Shown here piece by piece: positions 39,348 to 47,435 of a DNA stretch of 64,000 bases. Below the pieces are notes generated by a model. The model saw only the letters and a list, made by a program, of their open reading frames with translations. It was not told where the DNA came from and did not search any database. The position numbers and the translations under genes were made by a program. The stretch is from Acinetobacter sp. NIPH 298 (GTDB taxonomy: Bacteria; Pseudomonadota; Gammaproteobacteria; Pseudomonadales; Moraxellaceae). The DNA is taken from contig NZ_KB850055.1 of the NCBI RefSeq assembly GCF_000369505.1, positions 1,426,001 through 1,490,000 on the forward strand, read 5' to 3'. Position 1 is the first letter of the stretch. Each line of letters starts with the position of its first letter.

Positions 39348-39364
39348 TTAAAACCACCCTTTTC
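39337..39364 (-). terminator. terminator overlapping the stop codon of the esterase
   Basis: Stem AGGTGGTTT / AAACCACCCT with T-run on the minus strand. The esterase stop codon TAA sits in the loop/stem junction, so the hairpin begins inside the coding region. Confidence 0.85.
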
Positions 39365-40601
39365 GCCCCGTCAGAGCAGCATCTGCGCAACGTAAGGCTT
39401 CTTGGCTTAACCCCCACAACCGATAATCACCTGTTGAAGAGGTAATATTAAAGTTGTGTGTATATGCAAAGCTTAGCCCACGATCAGGATCACACCAAGC
39501 ACCTGAACCATTAAAACCCATATGCCCAAAACCGTGAGGTGTGCGTTTTCCCATCGTTAAAATTCGGTGATAACCTAAACGCCAATGCATTGGAATTGGC
39601 ATTACCCGATCACGAGCCTTGTTTTGAACTGTACTGAGCTGCTTAAAAACGTCTGGACGAATCAATTGTTGTCCATCCCACTGCCCTTTATTGGCAAGCA
39701 TGGCATACACTTTCGCAAGACTATCTGCAGTGAACACCCCATTTGCAGCAGGAATCGCCGCCTGTAACCCTAGATCGCTAAAAAAACTAAATCCACGCAT
39801 GCCCTTAGGAATCATCGCATCTTTGAAATCTTGAGGATCTTGTCCAGAGAGTTCCAGTAATTTTTCCGACCAAGAGGCTTTACGAGGTTGATTGGTTTTT
39901 TTGGTTGCTGGTTTCGGTGACGTCGGCGCTTTTGGCTTTTCTAAAAGACGTGCTACACGAGCTAACTCTTGTTCTGGCACTCCAAAATAAGCGCCATCCA
40001 ATGCCAATGGCTGAACCAAATAGCGTTGCATTAACCAATTCAAAGGCTGTTTTGCCGCTTTTTCCAATATACCACCAACAATCCAGCCATAAGTCAGTGG
40101 TTGGTAAGCAAAACCTTGACCCGCTGTAAAACGTGGCGTGGCCGCAGCCATCACATCCAACATATGCGACCAATCCAGCATTTCCGTTGCGGTATCAATC
40201 ATATTGCGAATATCAAACAAACCACTTTGATGAGACAAAACGTGGCGCAAGGTCATATTGCCTTTGCCATTTTGAGCAAATTCAGGCCAATACTGTGCAA
40301 TCGGTGTATCGTAATCAAGTAAACCCTCACTCACCAAAATATGTGCAAGTGTTGCTAATACACCCTTTCCAGTTGAATAACACATCGATAGCGTGTCGGA
40401 TTGCCAATCTTCTTCTTGAGATTTTTTACCTGTAAAAATATCAACAACTTTTTGACTGTAGAAATAAACAACTAAAGCAGCGCCACCCTGCTGACTTCGA
40501 GCATCTTGAAAACGGCTAAATTGACTCGCTAAATCCACAAACCGCTCATCAACACTGCCATGATAATTTTGGGTATTGGCAAGTAAAATCTCTTTAATCA
40601 A
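39348..40601 (-). CDS. serine hydrolase of the beta-lactamase/family VIII esterase fold
   Basis: A 417-residue cytoplasmic protein with the S76-T-G-K79 (SxxK) catalytic motif, VLSHQSGL, and a tyrosine segment reading AYQPLTYGW. That second motif has proline where a class C beta-lactamase has asparagine (Y-x-N), and there is no signal peptide, so an esterase of family VIII is more likely than a resistance enzyme. An insertion rich in K, P, S and T (residues about 220-255) interrupts the fold. Substrate unknown. Confidence 0.85.
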   Translation of the reverse strand: MIKEILLANTQNYHGSVDERFVDLASQFSRFQDARSQQGGAALVVYFYSQKVVDIFTGKKSQEEDWQSDTLSMCYSTGKGVLATLAHILVSEGLLDYDTPIAQYWPEFAQNGKGNMTLRHVLSHQSGLFDIRNMIDTATEMLDWSHMLDVMAAATPRFTAGQGFAYQPLTYGWIVGGILEKAAKQPLNWLMQRYLVQPLALDGAYFGVPEQELARVARLLEKPKAPTSPKPATKKTNQPRKASWSEKLLELSGQDPQDFKDAMIPKGMRGFSFFSDLGLQAAIPAANGVFTADSLAKVYAMLANKGQWDGQQLIRPDVFKQLSTVQNKARDRVMPIPMHWRLGYHRILTMGKRTPHGFGHMGFNGSGAWCDPDRGLSFAYTHNFNITSSTGDYRLWGLSQEALRCADAALTGRKGWF

Positions 40602-40681
40602 TGTTCAGATCCTTATAATATTTATGTTTTTAGAATATCCCTCTTGCGAACAAAAGGGATAATTTAGCATGCTATTTCGTA

Positions 40682-41536
40682 TTAAAGTGCTTTCACTGTA
40701 CCTGCAACATGAGGCTTTTTAGATTTCACATTACGAATCAAAAAGTCAGTTTGCTTGGTTTCAGTAGCAGTTAAAAATTCAACTTTTGAAGGCAAATACA
40801 TTGGTAATTTGAACCAAACGTCAGCTTCATAAGCCTCTGGAAGCTCCATATTTGCCAAAGCTTTTGCTTTGCTCCACATCCCGTGTGCAATGGCTTGTTT
40901 AAAACCAAACGCTTTCGCAGTGATCGCATGAATATGAATCAGGTTAAAATCTCCTGAAATCTTCGCATAACGGCGACCTGTATTTTCTGAGATGTCCCAT
41001 TCTGCTTGAACTTGATAAGCAGGTGCTTGAGTCTCTTTGGCTTTCTCAGCCGCTTTTTTCTCAGTTTTTTGGCGAGATAAGTAAGTGGTTAAGCTTTCCA
41101 TTACCACTTCACCACCGACTTTAGCTGTCGTGATAAAATCAAACTGTAAGCCTTTATCATGTGGCTGAAGTTCACCGAATTTGCATGACAAGGTAATTTG
41201 TTCATTTACACCAATTTTGCGTGTCTGTTTGATTTGGTTGCGGATATGCACCAACCCCAAAATCGCAAATGGAAATGCCTCACTGGTCATCATGTGCATT
41301 TGTAAACTTTGAGACAAAACAGCTAAATAAATCGCGGGAACCAAACCATCATTTTTAAAACCACAGATTTCGTTGTAGCTTTCTAAATGCTTCGCATCAA
41401 TCTGAAGTGTATCCACGACATATTCAACTTGTGGAAGTACTTTTTCGCCTTTTGGCTTTTTGAAAATTAAACCTTGAATGACTTTTGGATAAGCTAAGTA
41501 AGGTTTTGGTAATTGACTAAAATGACGTGTATTCAT
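40682..41536 (-). CDS. MaoC-like (R)-specific hydratase/dehydratase
   Basis: A 284-residue protein with two hotdog domains. The C-terminal one has the hydratase-2 motif SGDFNLIHIHAITAKAFGFKQAIAHGMW (Asp and His catalytic). The N-terminal half is the diverged domain typical of double-hotdog hydratases such as mycobacterial HtdX/HtdY. It should hydrate trans-2-enoyl or dehydrate (R)-3-hydroxyacyl thioesters. It lies downstream of the fabG4-like gene, separated by 143 bases with a repeat pair. Confidence 0.9.
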   Translation of the reverse strand: MNTRHFSQLPKPYLAYPKVIQGLIFKKPKGEKVLPQVEYVVDTLQIDAKHLESYNEICGFKNDGLVPAIYLAVLSQSLQMHMMTSEAFPFAILGLVHIRNQIKQTRKIGVNEQITLSCKFGELQPHDKGLQFDFITTAKVGGEVVMESLTTYLSRQKTEKKAAEKAKETQAPAYQVQAEWDISENTGRRYAKISGDFNLIHIHAITAKAFGFKQAIAHGMWSKAKALANMELPEAYEADVWFKLPMYLPSKVEFLTATETKQTDFLIRNVKSKKPHVAGTVKAL

Positions 41537-41557
41537 AATAAACCTTTTTATATTTTA

Positions 41558-41666
41558 GGAATCCTCCCCAACCCTCCTTTCATAAAGGAGGGAGTTTCCG
41601 CAAATTATATAGGTTTTAATTTTTAGGAATTCCCCTCTTGTTTAAAGAGGGGTTAGGGGAGATTTT
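41558..41666. repeat. pair of inverted REP-like repeats
   Basis: Two copies of a ~40-base palindromic unit in opposite orientation: copy 1 at 41558-41598 (core CCCTCCTTTCATAAAGGAGGG), copy 2 at 41625-41666 (core CCCCTCTTGTTTAAAGAGGGG). Each copy is a hairpin with a flanking TCCCC-AACC / GGTT-GGGGA arm, and the pair can form a larger hairpin. They lie between two co-oriented genes. This unit resembles dispersed intergenic repeats common in Moraxellaceae; genome-wide counts would confirm. Confidence 0.6.
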
Positions 41667-41679
41667 AAGACTCTGGTGA

Positions 41680-43071
41680 TTAAGCACCTAACAAGCTTTG
41701 ACCACATACGCGAACAACGTTACCCGTCACACCTGTTGAACCCGTAGAAGCATACCAAGCAATCGCTTCAGCCACATCTACAGGTAAACCACCTTGGTTC
41801 ATCGAGTTCATACGGCGACCTGCTTCACGAATCGCGAAAGGAATTGCAGCCGTCATCTGAGTTTCAATGAAACCAGGTGCAACAGCATTGATGGTAATGC
41901 CGTTCTTTAATGTTGGCGCAGTAAATTTCACTAAGCCAATCACACCTGCTTTAGAAACAGCATAGTTAGTTTGACCCAAGTTACCTGCAATACCACTGAT
42001 TGATGATACACAAACGATACGGCCATTTGCATTTAAACCATCATTTGATAGTAAGTAATCGTTAACACGCTCAATCGCAGACAAGTTAATGTTGATCACA
42101 AGATCCCACAACTCTGGCTTCATGTTTGCCAAAGTTTTGTCACGGGTAATACCTGCGTTATGAACAATAACGTCTAAACCACCTTGTTTAGCAGCCGCAA
42201 TTTTGATTTTCTCACCAGCATCAGCAGCAGTAATATCGATCGCCAAAACTGAACCACCAATTGAACCTGCAACACGCTCAAGGTCAGCTTGTTGTTGTGG
42301 AACGTCCAAGCAAATCACGTGCGCGCCATCACGTGCAAGCACATGCGCAATCGCTTCACCGATACCACGGCTTGCACCTGTAACTAGAGCAGTTTTACCT
42401 GCAAGTGGTTTCGCCCAATCTAAATCAACAGTATCTGCTTTAGAAATACGGATCACTTGACCAGATACATAAGCAGAACGCGGAGAAATTAAGAAACGTA
42501 AAGTTGATTCAAGATTCGCTTCAGCACCTTGATCGACATAAACCACTTGAGCAGTAATGCCCTTTTTAAACTCTTTGCCTGCTGATTTGACGAAACCTTC
42601 TAACGCACGTTGCGCAATCGCTTGTTTTACTGTTTTAGCAGTTTCAGGTGTTGTACCAATGACAATGACACGACCTGAGCTTGAAATTTGGCGCGCGATT
42701 GGATTAAAGAAGTTATACAATTCTTTAAGTTGTTCAGAATCTTGAATACCAGAAGCATCAAATACAACCGCTTTAAATTTAGATTCTTTATCATCTGCAT
42801 TAAGAGGACGAAGATTTAACCCTACTTTTGCAGCAGTTTGTTGTAATTCAACATTATTACCCACATAGCTATCTGCATGGATATTGCTAAGCACTTGAGC
42901 AATTGCGCCAGAAATTGTGCTTGAAGGTGCTGCGCCAAGCAAAACTGCACCATTCACAACTGGTTGAGCGCTTTCAAAACGATCTAACGAAACTGGTGAT
43001 GGTAAACCTAGATTTTTTACGACAAATTTACCTAAAGGTGATTGCGTAAATGCTTGGTATTGATCAGTCAT
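41680..43071 (-). CDS. FabG4-type 3-oxoacyl-thioester reductase
   Basis: A 463-residue protein of the high-molecular-weight FabG type (mycobacterial FabG4 is 454 residues). The first ~220 residues are a degenerate Rossmann-like domain without a glycine motif; the C-terminal half is a classical SDR: LVTGASRGIGEA, HNAGITRDKTL, VSSISGI and YAVSK. It reduces 3-ketoacyl thioesters with NAD(P)H. Adjacent partners are a MaoC hydratase and, divergently, a FadI-type thiolase: the same trio, in the same orientations, as the mycobacterial htdX-fabG4-fadA2 locus. Confidence 0.92.
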   Translation of the reverse strand: MTDQYQAFTQSPLGKFVVKNLGLPSPVSLDRFESAQPVVNGAVLLGAAPSSTISGAIAQVLSNIHADSYVGNNVELQQTAAKVGLNLRPLNADDKESKFKAVVFDASGIQDSEQLKELYNFFNPIARQISSSGRVIVIGTTPETAKTVKQAIAQRALEGFVKSAGKEFKKGITAQVVYVDQGAEANLESTLRFLISPRSAYVSGQVIRISKADTVDLDWAKPLAGKTALVTGASRGIGEAIAHVLARDGAHVICLDVPQQQADLERVAGSIGGSVLAIDITAADAGEKIKIAAAKQGGLDVIVHNAGITRDKTLANMKPELWDLVININLSAIERVNDYLLSNDGLNANGRIVCVSSISGIAGNLGQTNYAVSKAGVIGLVKFTAPTLKNGITINAVAPGFIETQMTAAIPFAIREAGRRMNSMNQGGLPVDVAEAIAWYASTGSTGVTGNVVRVCGQSLLGA

Positions 43072-43115
43072 GGTTATTATCTCTCATACAAATGAATTTG
43101 TTACAAACACATGCA

Positions 43116-43137
43116 TCATGTTAGTGAAATAACATGA
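43116..43137. promoter_or_regulatory. palindrome in the fabG4/fadI divergent promoter
   Basis: Perfect 8-bp arms TCATGTTA / TAACATGA around a 6-base centre, 45-66 bases upstream of the FabG4-like start. The form suits a TetR-type operator. A weaker hairpin (TGCTAT / ATAGCA) lies at 43249-43264 nearer the thiolase gene. Confidence 0.5.
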
Positions 43138-43295
43138 AATCAATGTCTGATTGACTCACAACAAATCATACTTGAGTTCATGTTCCGATGTCTTGACCTG
43201 AATGTGGTCTAAAGCGTCATTCTAGTCAATACCGCAATATCGTAAATATGCTATTGTTATAGCAAGAATATCGCAATTATGCTTGGAAAAGCCTT

Positions 43296-44825
43296 ATGAG
43301 CAAAACAACTCAAGAAAATCCAGCAGTCGAGAATTCTGCTCAAGAGACTGTGTCAAATACATCAAAAGCAACTCCTACCAAGAGTAAGAGTGCTGGCACG
43401 ACTCCTAAAGCAGCAAGTACGGCAACTAAAACGACGCGCGTTCGTTCAGCTAGTCGTAGTACCAAAAGCACTGCATCTTCTACATCTACAAAAGCTGCTA
43501 CAGCTAAAGTAACCAAACCTTCTGTTCAACAGGATAAAAAAACCATGAGCCAAAACAATGTTCGTCGTGTAGCCATTATTGGCGGTAATCGTATTCCATT
43601 TGCTCGCTCAAATGGCGCTTATTTTAAAGCCTCTAATATGGATATGCTAACGGCTGCATTAAATGGTTTAGTTGAACGTTTTAACCTACAAGGTCAGCGT
43701 TTAGGTGAAGTGGTTGCTGGTGCTGTATTAAAACACAGCCGTGACTTTAATATGACACGTGAATGTGTTTTAAACACTCAACTTGCACCAGAAACGCCTG
43801 CTTTTGACATTCAACAAGCATGTGGTACTGGTTTACAAGCTGCATTCCTTGTTGCAAACAAAATTGCACTAGGTCAAATCGAAGTCGGTATCGCAGGTGG
43901 TGTAGATACAACTTCTGATGCGCCTATCGCTTTCGGTGATGGTTTACGTAAAGCTTTACTTGAGCTTAACATCGCCAAAACAGGTAAAGATCGTTTAAAA
44001 GCACTCTCTAAAATCAATCTAAAAGATTTGATGGATGCACCTAAAAATGGTGAGCCACGTACTGGTCTTGCAATGGGTGATCATGCTGCAATCACAGCAT
44101 TAGAATGGAATATTGCACGTGAAGCACAAGACGAACTTGCTGCCTCTTCTCACCAAAAAATGGCAAAAGCATACGAAGAAGGTTTCTTCGATGACTTAAT
44201 CACACCATTTATGGGTTTAAGCCGTGATAACAATTTACGTGCTGACTCTACTGCTGAGAAATTAGCTAAATTAAAACCAGTATTTGGTAAAGGCGAAGCT
44301 GCAACGATGACAGCTGGTAACTCTACGCCACTTACTGATGGTGCTTCATGTGTGCTTTTAGCTTCTGAAGAGTGGGCTAAAGCGAATGGTCACGAAGTCC
44401 TTGCTTACTTAACTTTCTCTGAAACTGCTGCGGTAGATTTCGTCGGTAAGAAAGAAGGCTTGTTGATGGCTCCTGCTTATGCCGTTCCACGTATGCTTGA
44501 GCGTGCTGGTCTTAAACTTCAAGATTTCGACTACTATGAAATCCATGAAGCTTTTGCATCACAAGTTCTTTCTACTTTGAAGGCTTGGGAAGATGAGAAA
44601 TTCTGCAAAGAGCGTTTAGGTCTAGATGCACCTTTGGGTTCAATTGACATGAGCAAACTTAACGTTAAAGGTTCTTCTTTAGCTGCTGGTCACCCATTTG
44701 CTGCAACTGGCGGTCGTATCATCGCAACTGCTGCTAAATTATTGAATCAAAAAGGTTCAGGTCGTATCTTAGTTTCGATCTGTGCTGCTGGTGGTCAAGG
44801 TGTAACAGCAATTATTGAAAAATAA
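43296..44825 (+). CDS. fadI: FadI-type thiolase with basic N-terminal tail
   Basis: A 509-residue acyl-CoA thiolase. Residues from ~89 on form the thiolase: VAIIGGNRIPFARSNGAYF, acyl-Cys site QQACGTGLQAAF, GGVDTTSDAP, IHEAFASQVLS with the catalytic His, and SICAAGGQG with the second Cys. The first 83 residues are low complexity, rich in S, T, A and K (15 Lys/Arg against 4 Asp/Glu), like a histone H1 or PhaF tail. An ATG at 43545 (MSQNNVRRVAII) has CAGGA about 10 bases upstream and would make a canonical 426-residue thiolase, so two start sites are possible. Divergent from the FabG4/MaoC genes. Confidence 0.9.
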   Translation: MSKTTQENPAVENSAQETVSNTSKATPTKSKSAGTTPKAASTATKTTRVRSASRSTKSTASSTSTKAATAKVTKPSVQQDKKTMSQNNVRRVAIIGGNRIPFARSNGAYFKASNMDMLTAALNGLVERFNLQGQRLGEVVAGAVLKHSRDFNMTRECVLNTQLAPETPAFDIQQACGTGLQAAFLVANKIALGQIEVGIAGGVDTTSDAPIAFGDGLRKALLELNIAKTGKDRLKALSKINLKDLMDAPKNGEPRTGLAMGDHAAITALEWNIAREAQDELAASSHQKMAKAYEEGFFDDLITPFMGLSRDNNLRADSTAEKLAKLKPVFGKGEAATMTAGNSTPLTDGASCVLLASEEWAKANGHEVLAYLTFSETAAVDFVGKKEGLLMAPAYAVPRMLERAGLKLQDFDYYEIHEAFASQVLSTLKAWEDEKFCKERLGLDAPLGSIDMSKLNVKGSSLAAGHPFAATGGRIIATAAKLLNQKGSGRILVSICAAGGQGVTAIIEK

Positions 44826-44842
44826 TTTCTAAGTTGGTACTC

Positions 44843-44876
44843 AAAAAAGCTGAATCATTTGATTCAGCTTTTTTTA
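44843..44876 (+). terminator. terminator of fadI
   Basis: Perfect stem AAGCTGAATC / GATTCAGCTT with a 4-5 base loop and T-run, right after the thiolase. Confidence 0.9.
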
Positions 44877-44885
44877 TACATCAAT

Positions 44886-44913
44886 AAAAAAGGCATCTTC
44901 TAAAAGACGCCTT
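44886..44913 (-). terminator. terminator of the GST-like gene
   Basis: Stem GGCGTCTT / AAGATGCC on the minus strand (one G-T pair) followed by a T-run. Confidence 0.8.
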
Positions 44914-44921
44914 TCAATCAT

Positions 44922-45710
44922 TTATTTTCCGTACTGCTTTTTCAGATATTCAACAATCTTGGCTGATTCAAACATTTTCACGCCTGTATTTGGATCGACC
45001 AAATAAGGTACTTGAATATCCCGCCCCATCACTTCAACGGCTTTTTCACGCTTACCATTTGGCAATGGAATATATTGCCCCGGTTTTAAACGTAATATCG
45101 CTGGTCCCATATCTTGCCAACGCTCTTTGGGCACATTACGCAAAATATAAGGCAGTTCTAATTCAGTTAAAACTTCTCGAACTAAACGTGTATATGGACT
45201 CGCCTCAAAGCTCCACAATTCCAATAATTGCTCAGGTTCAGGACGATCAATAATCTGTTTATTAATCCAAACACCACGTGCTGCATTGGCAACAGTCGCT
45301 AGAGTCGACACATAAGGAAGCTTAGGATAATGACTAAATTTCTTCGGCGTCTGCCCTGTTTTTCCATAATGCTTAAAAAGATGATGAATAATCGCTTGCG
45401 ACTCATAAAGCTGATCACCAGTATTCTCATCAATCAAAAATGGAAACTGTCTTTTTCCACCTTTTTCTTTTACGATCTTACGATATTTTTGACCACCTTT
45501 AGGACATGGATAAATTTCCACATCTAAATTCAACAAGGTAATAACTTCACGGACACGACGGCAAAATGGTGAACCTTCGAACTCATATAGCTTAATAGAA
45601 TTTGTTGGTTGGTTCGGAAATGGAGTTCCTGATACTCCACGTCCACCCTCTATCAGCGTTGCGAGTACAGATTGTAAAACCTTAAATTGATGATTCACCA
45701 TTTTAAGCAT
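44922..45710 (-). CDS. tandem GST-N/thioredoxin-fold protein
   Basis: A 262-residue protein made of two glutathione-S-transferase N-terminal (thioredoxin-fold) domains and no C-terminal GST helical domain. Domain 1 is about residues 38-115 (LYEFEGSPFCRRVREVI, C50). Domain 2 is about 163-260 (LWSFEASPYTRLVREVL, with T174 in place of the cysteine). Each ends with a substrate-contact-like segment (LYESQAIIHHL and MFESAKIVEYL). Possibly a glutaredoxin-like or GSH-binding protein. The start has AAGGAT upstream. It is last in a three-gene unit after rraA and an SDR. Confidence 0.83.
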   Translation of the reverse strand: MLKMVNHQFKVLQSVLATLIEGGRGVSGTPFPNQPTNSIKLYEFEGSPFCRRVREVITLLNLDVEIYPCPKGGQKYRKIVKEKGGKRQFPFLIDENTGDQLYESQAIIHHLFKHYGKTGQTPKKFSHYPKLPYVSTLATVANAARGVWINKQIIDRPEPEQLLELWSFEASPYTRLVREVLTELELPYILRNVPKERWQDMGPAILRLKPGQYIPLPNGKREKAVEVMGRDIQVPYLVDPNTGVKMFESAKIVEYLKKQYGK

Positions 45711-45722
45711 AGCGCGATCCTT

Positions 45723-46235
45723 TTAGCAGTCGGTCAGTTTTTCTTTTGCGATCACGATTCCATTATTATCCGCATAGATATAATCACCAGAATTGATCGT
45801 CACACCACCAAAATACAGTGCAATATCAACTTCACCTATGCCCTTACGGTTACTTTTTTGCGGAATTGCAGCCAATGCATGCACACCTAAATCAAGCTCT
45901 GCTATTGCATCCACATCGCGTACACAACCGTATATCACCACACCATTCCAGTGGTTCTTTACAGCAGATTCAGCGATCAAGTCACCCATCAATGCACACC
46001 GCATCGAAGCACCACCATCAACAACCAATACTTTTCCAGTACCCTCTGTTGCTAAAAGCTCTTTTACTCGTGAATTATCCTCAAAACACTTCACCGTTAC
46101 GATTTGCCCACCAAAAGTCTTACGTGCACCATAACTTTTAAAAAACTTACCATCCATCGATGGCGTTACTACTTGTAAGTCTTTTTCAGGATTATCATCT
46201 AACAAATCACACGTTACAAAAGCTGCTGTTGTCAC
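45723..46235 (-). CDS. rraA: RraA-family protein
   Basis: A 170-residue RraA/HMG-aldolase family protein. GGQIVTVKCFEDNSRVKELL, LVVDGGASMRCALMGDLIA and GVVIYGCVRDVDAI are the conserved blocks. In E. coli, RraA inhibits RNase E; other members are oxaloacetate decarboxylase/4-hydroxy-4-methyl-2-oxoglutarate aldolases, and the two roles cannot be told apart by sequence alone. The GST-like gene follows 12 bases downstream. Confidence 0.9.
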   Translation of the reverse strand: MTTAAFVTCDLLDDNPEKDLQVVTPSMDGKFFKSYGARKTFGGQIVTVKCFEDNSRVKELLATEGTGKVLVVDGGASMRCALMGDLIAESAVKNHWNGVVIYGCVRDVDAIAELDLGVHALAAIPQKSNRKGIGEVDIALYFGGVTINSGDYIYADNNGIVIAKEKLTDC

Positions 46236-46247
46236 TGAAGTTCTCCA

Positions 46248-46913
46248 TTATTGGGTTTGTTGTATACTCAAATTATCGTACAGCTTAAAAGCCGCAGTTT
46301 GGGTCAAAGCTGAAACAAGCATAGTATGCGCCAGTTGCTCAGCGGTTACAGGCTTAAATTTAAACGGTTTCGTCCATTTTTTTTCAACCAATTTAAATAA
46401 GGTTTGTGCCATATCTTCTACAAAACGCATCTCACTGCGTTTACCAATTAAAAGCGAAGGTTGGAAAATAGATAGCTTATAAATAGATAAGCTTTTTAAG
46501 TAATCTTCTAGCTCACCTTTGACTTTATTATAGAAAACTGGTGAATTAGCATTCGCTCCTAATGCACTCACAATTAAAAAATGAATATTTTTATCCTGAA
46601 TCAAATCAGCAAAATGAGCATTAATTTCATAGTCAATTGCATAAAAAGCTTGTTTTGATCCAGCCTGTTTTATGGTGCTACCCAGACAACTAAATGCATG
46701 GGTATGAGCATTAACATCTTCATCATTGAGCAAAAGAAGATCTTCCACAACGAGCTGTGTAACTTTAGGATAAGAGTCTAATATATCTGATTTTTTACGT
46801 ACAACCACAGTGACAGAATGAAATTCATCAGACTGCTGTAACTCATTGACCAAGGCCTGACCCACCAAACCAGTTGCACCAATTACGATTGCTTTTTTAT
46901 CACCGATGCTCAT
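46248..46913 (-). CDS. atypical short-chain dehydrogenase (TIP30-like)
   Basis: A 221-residue Rossmann protein of the NAD(P)-binding atypical SDR type: VIGATGLVGQALVNEL, then CLGSTIKQAGSKQAFYAIDYEINAHFADLI, LIVSALGANANSPVFYNKVKGELED with the YNKVK lysine, and LSIFQPSLLIGKRSE. This layout follows the HTATIP2/TIP30-like group of bacterial oxidoreductases. Substrate unknown. It is first in the unit with rraA (12 bases) and the GST-like gene. Confidence 0.85.
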   Translation of the reverse strand: MSIGDKKAIVIGATGLVGQALVNELQQSDEFHSVTVVVRKKSDILDSYPKVTQLVVEDLLLLNDEDVNAHTHAFSCLGSTIKQAGSKQAFYAIDYEINAHFADLIQDKNIHFLIVSALGANANSPVFYNKVKGELEDYLKSLSIYKLSIFQPSLLIGKRSEMRFVEDMAQTLFKLVEKKWTKPFKFKPVTAEQLAHTMLVSALTQTAAFKLYDNLSIQQTQ

Positions 46914-47003
46914 TTATAGTTCTTCCAATTCATCATTTAGATTAATGTAACGTTTTCTTGCACGATTATCATCTGTTAAATGCACTTAAAAACATTACAA
47001 GGC

Positions 47004-47032
47004 TTGACTTCGGGGCGTAGTTTCCTCAAAAT
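47004..47032 (+). promoter_or_regulatory. probable sigma-70 promoter of rpsT
   Basis: TTGACT at 47004-47009 and CAAAAT at 47027-47032 with a 17-base spacer; the leader to the S20 start would be about 85 bases. The -35 is near-consensus, the -10 is fair. Confidence 0.55.
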
Positions 47033-47123
47033 ATGCCACTTGTTTACGGGCTGGTGAATGTTGCCAATTATTTGGTTTTAACTTCAGCCCGCCCAGACCA
47101 ACTTATTTTTAAGGAGTGCACGA

Positions 47124-47390
47124 GTGGCAAACTCTGCTCAAGCTAAAAAACGTGCTCGTCAAAACGTTAAAGCACGCAAACACAACGCAAGCTTGCGTTC
47201 TATGGTTCGTACTTACATCAAGCGTACAGTAAATGCGATCGCTGCTGGTGACTATACAGTTGCTTCAGAAGCTTACAAAACAGCTGTTCCAGTAATCGAC
47301 CGTATGGCTGACAAAGGCATCATCCACAAAAATAAAGCAGCTCGTCATAAGAGCCGCTTAAACGCACAAGTTAAAGCTTTGGCTAACTAA
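47124..47390 (+). CDS. rpsT: ribosomal protein S20
   Basis: An 88-residue basic 30S subunit protein binding 16S r[54 protein letters not shown]. It starts with GTG at 47124, with a perfect AAGGAG 7 bases upstream. In E. coli rpsT uses UUG and is controlled translationally by S20; a weak start codon here fits the same idea but is not proof. Confidence 0.98.
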   Translation: MANSAQAKKRARQNVKARKHNASLRSMVRTYIKRTVNAIAAGDYTVASEAYKTAVPVIDRMADKGIIHKNKAARHKSRLNAQVKALAN

Positions 47391-47402
47391 TTTGATGCAA
47401 GT

Positions 47403-47429
47403 AAAAAAGCCCGTTTTCGGGCTTTTTTA
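47403..47429 (+). terminator. terminator of rpsT
   Basis: AAAAAAGCCCG / CGGGCTTTTTT hairpin with TTTT loop and T-run, 12 bases after the S20 stop; the A-run on the left also suits the convergent gene. Confidence 0.93.
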
Positions 47430-47435
47430 TTGTCT

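Noticed and set aside
39348..40601. Class C beta-lactamase resistance gene
   Set aside because: SxxK is present, but there is no signal peptide and the second motif is Y-Q-P instead of Y-x-N, so a cytoplasmic family VIII esterase is more likely.
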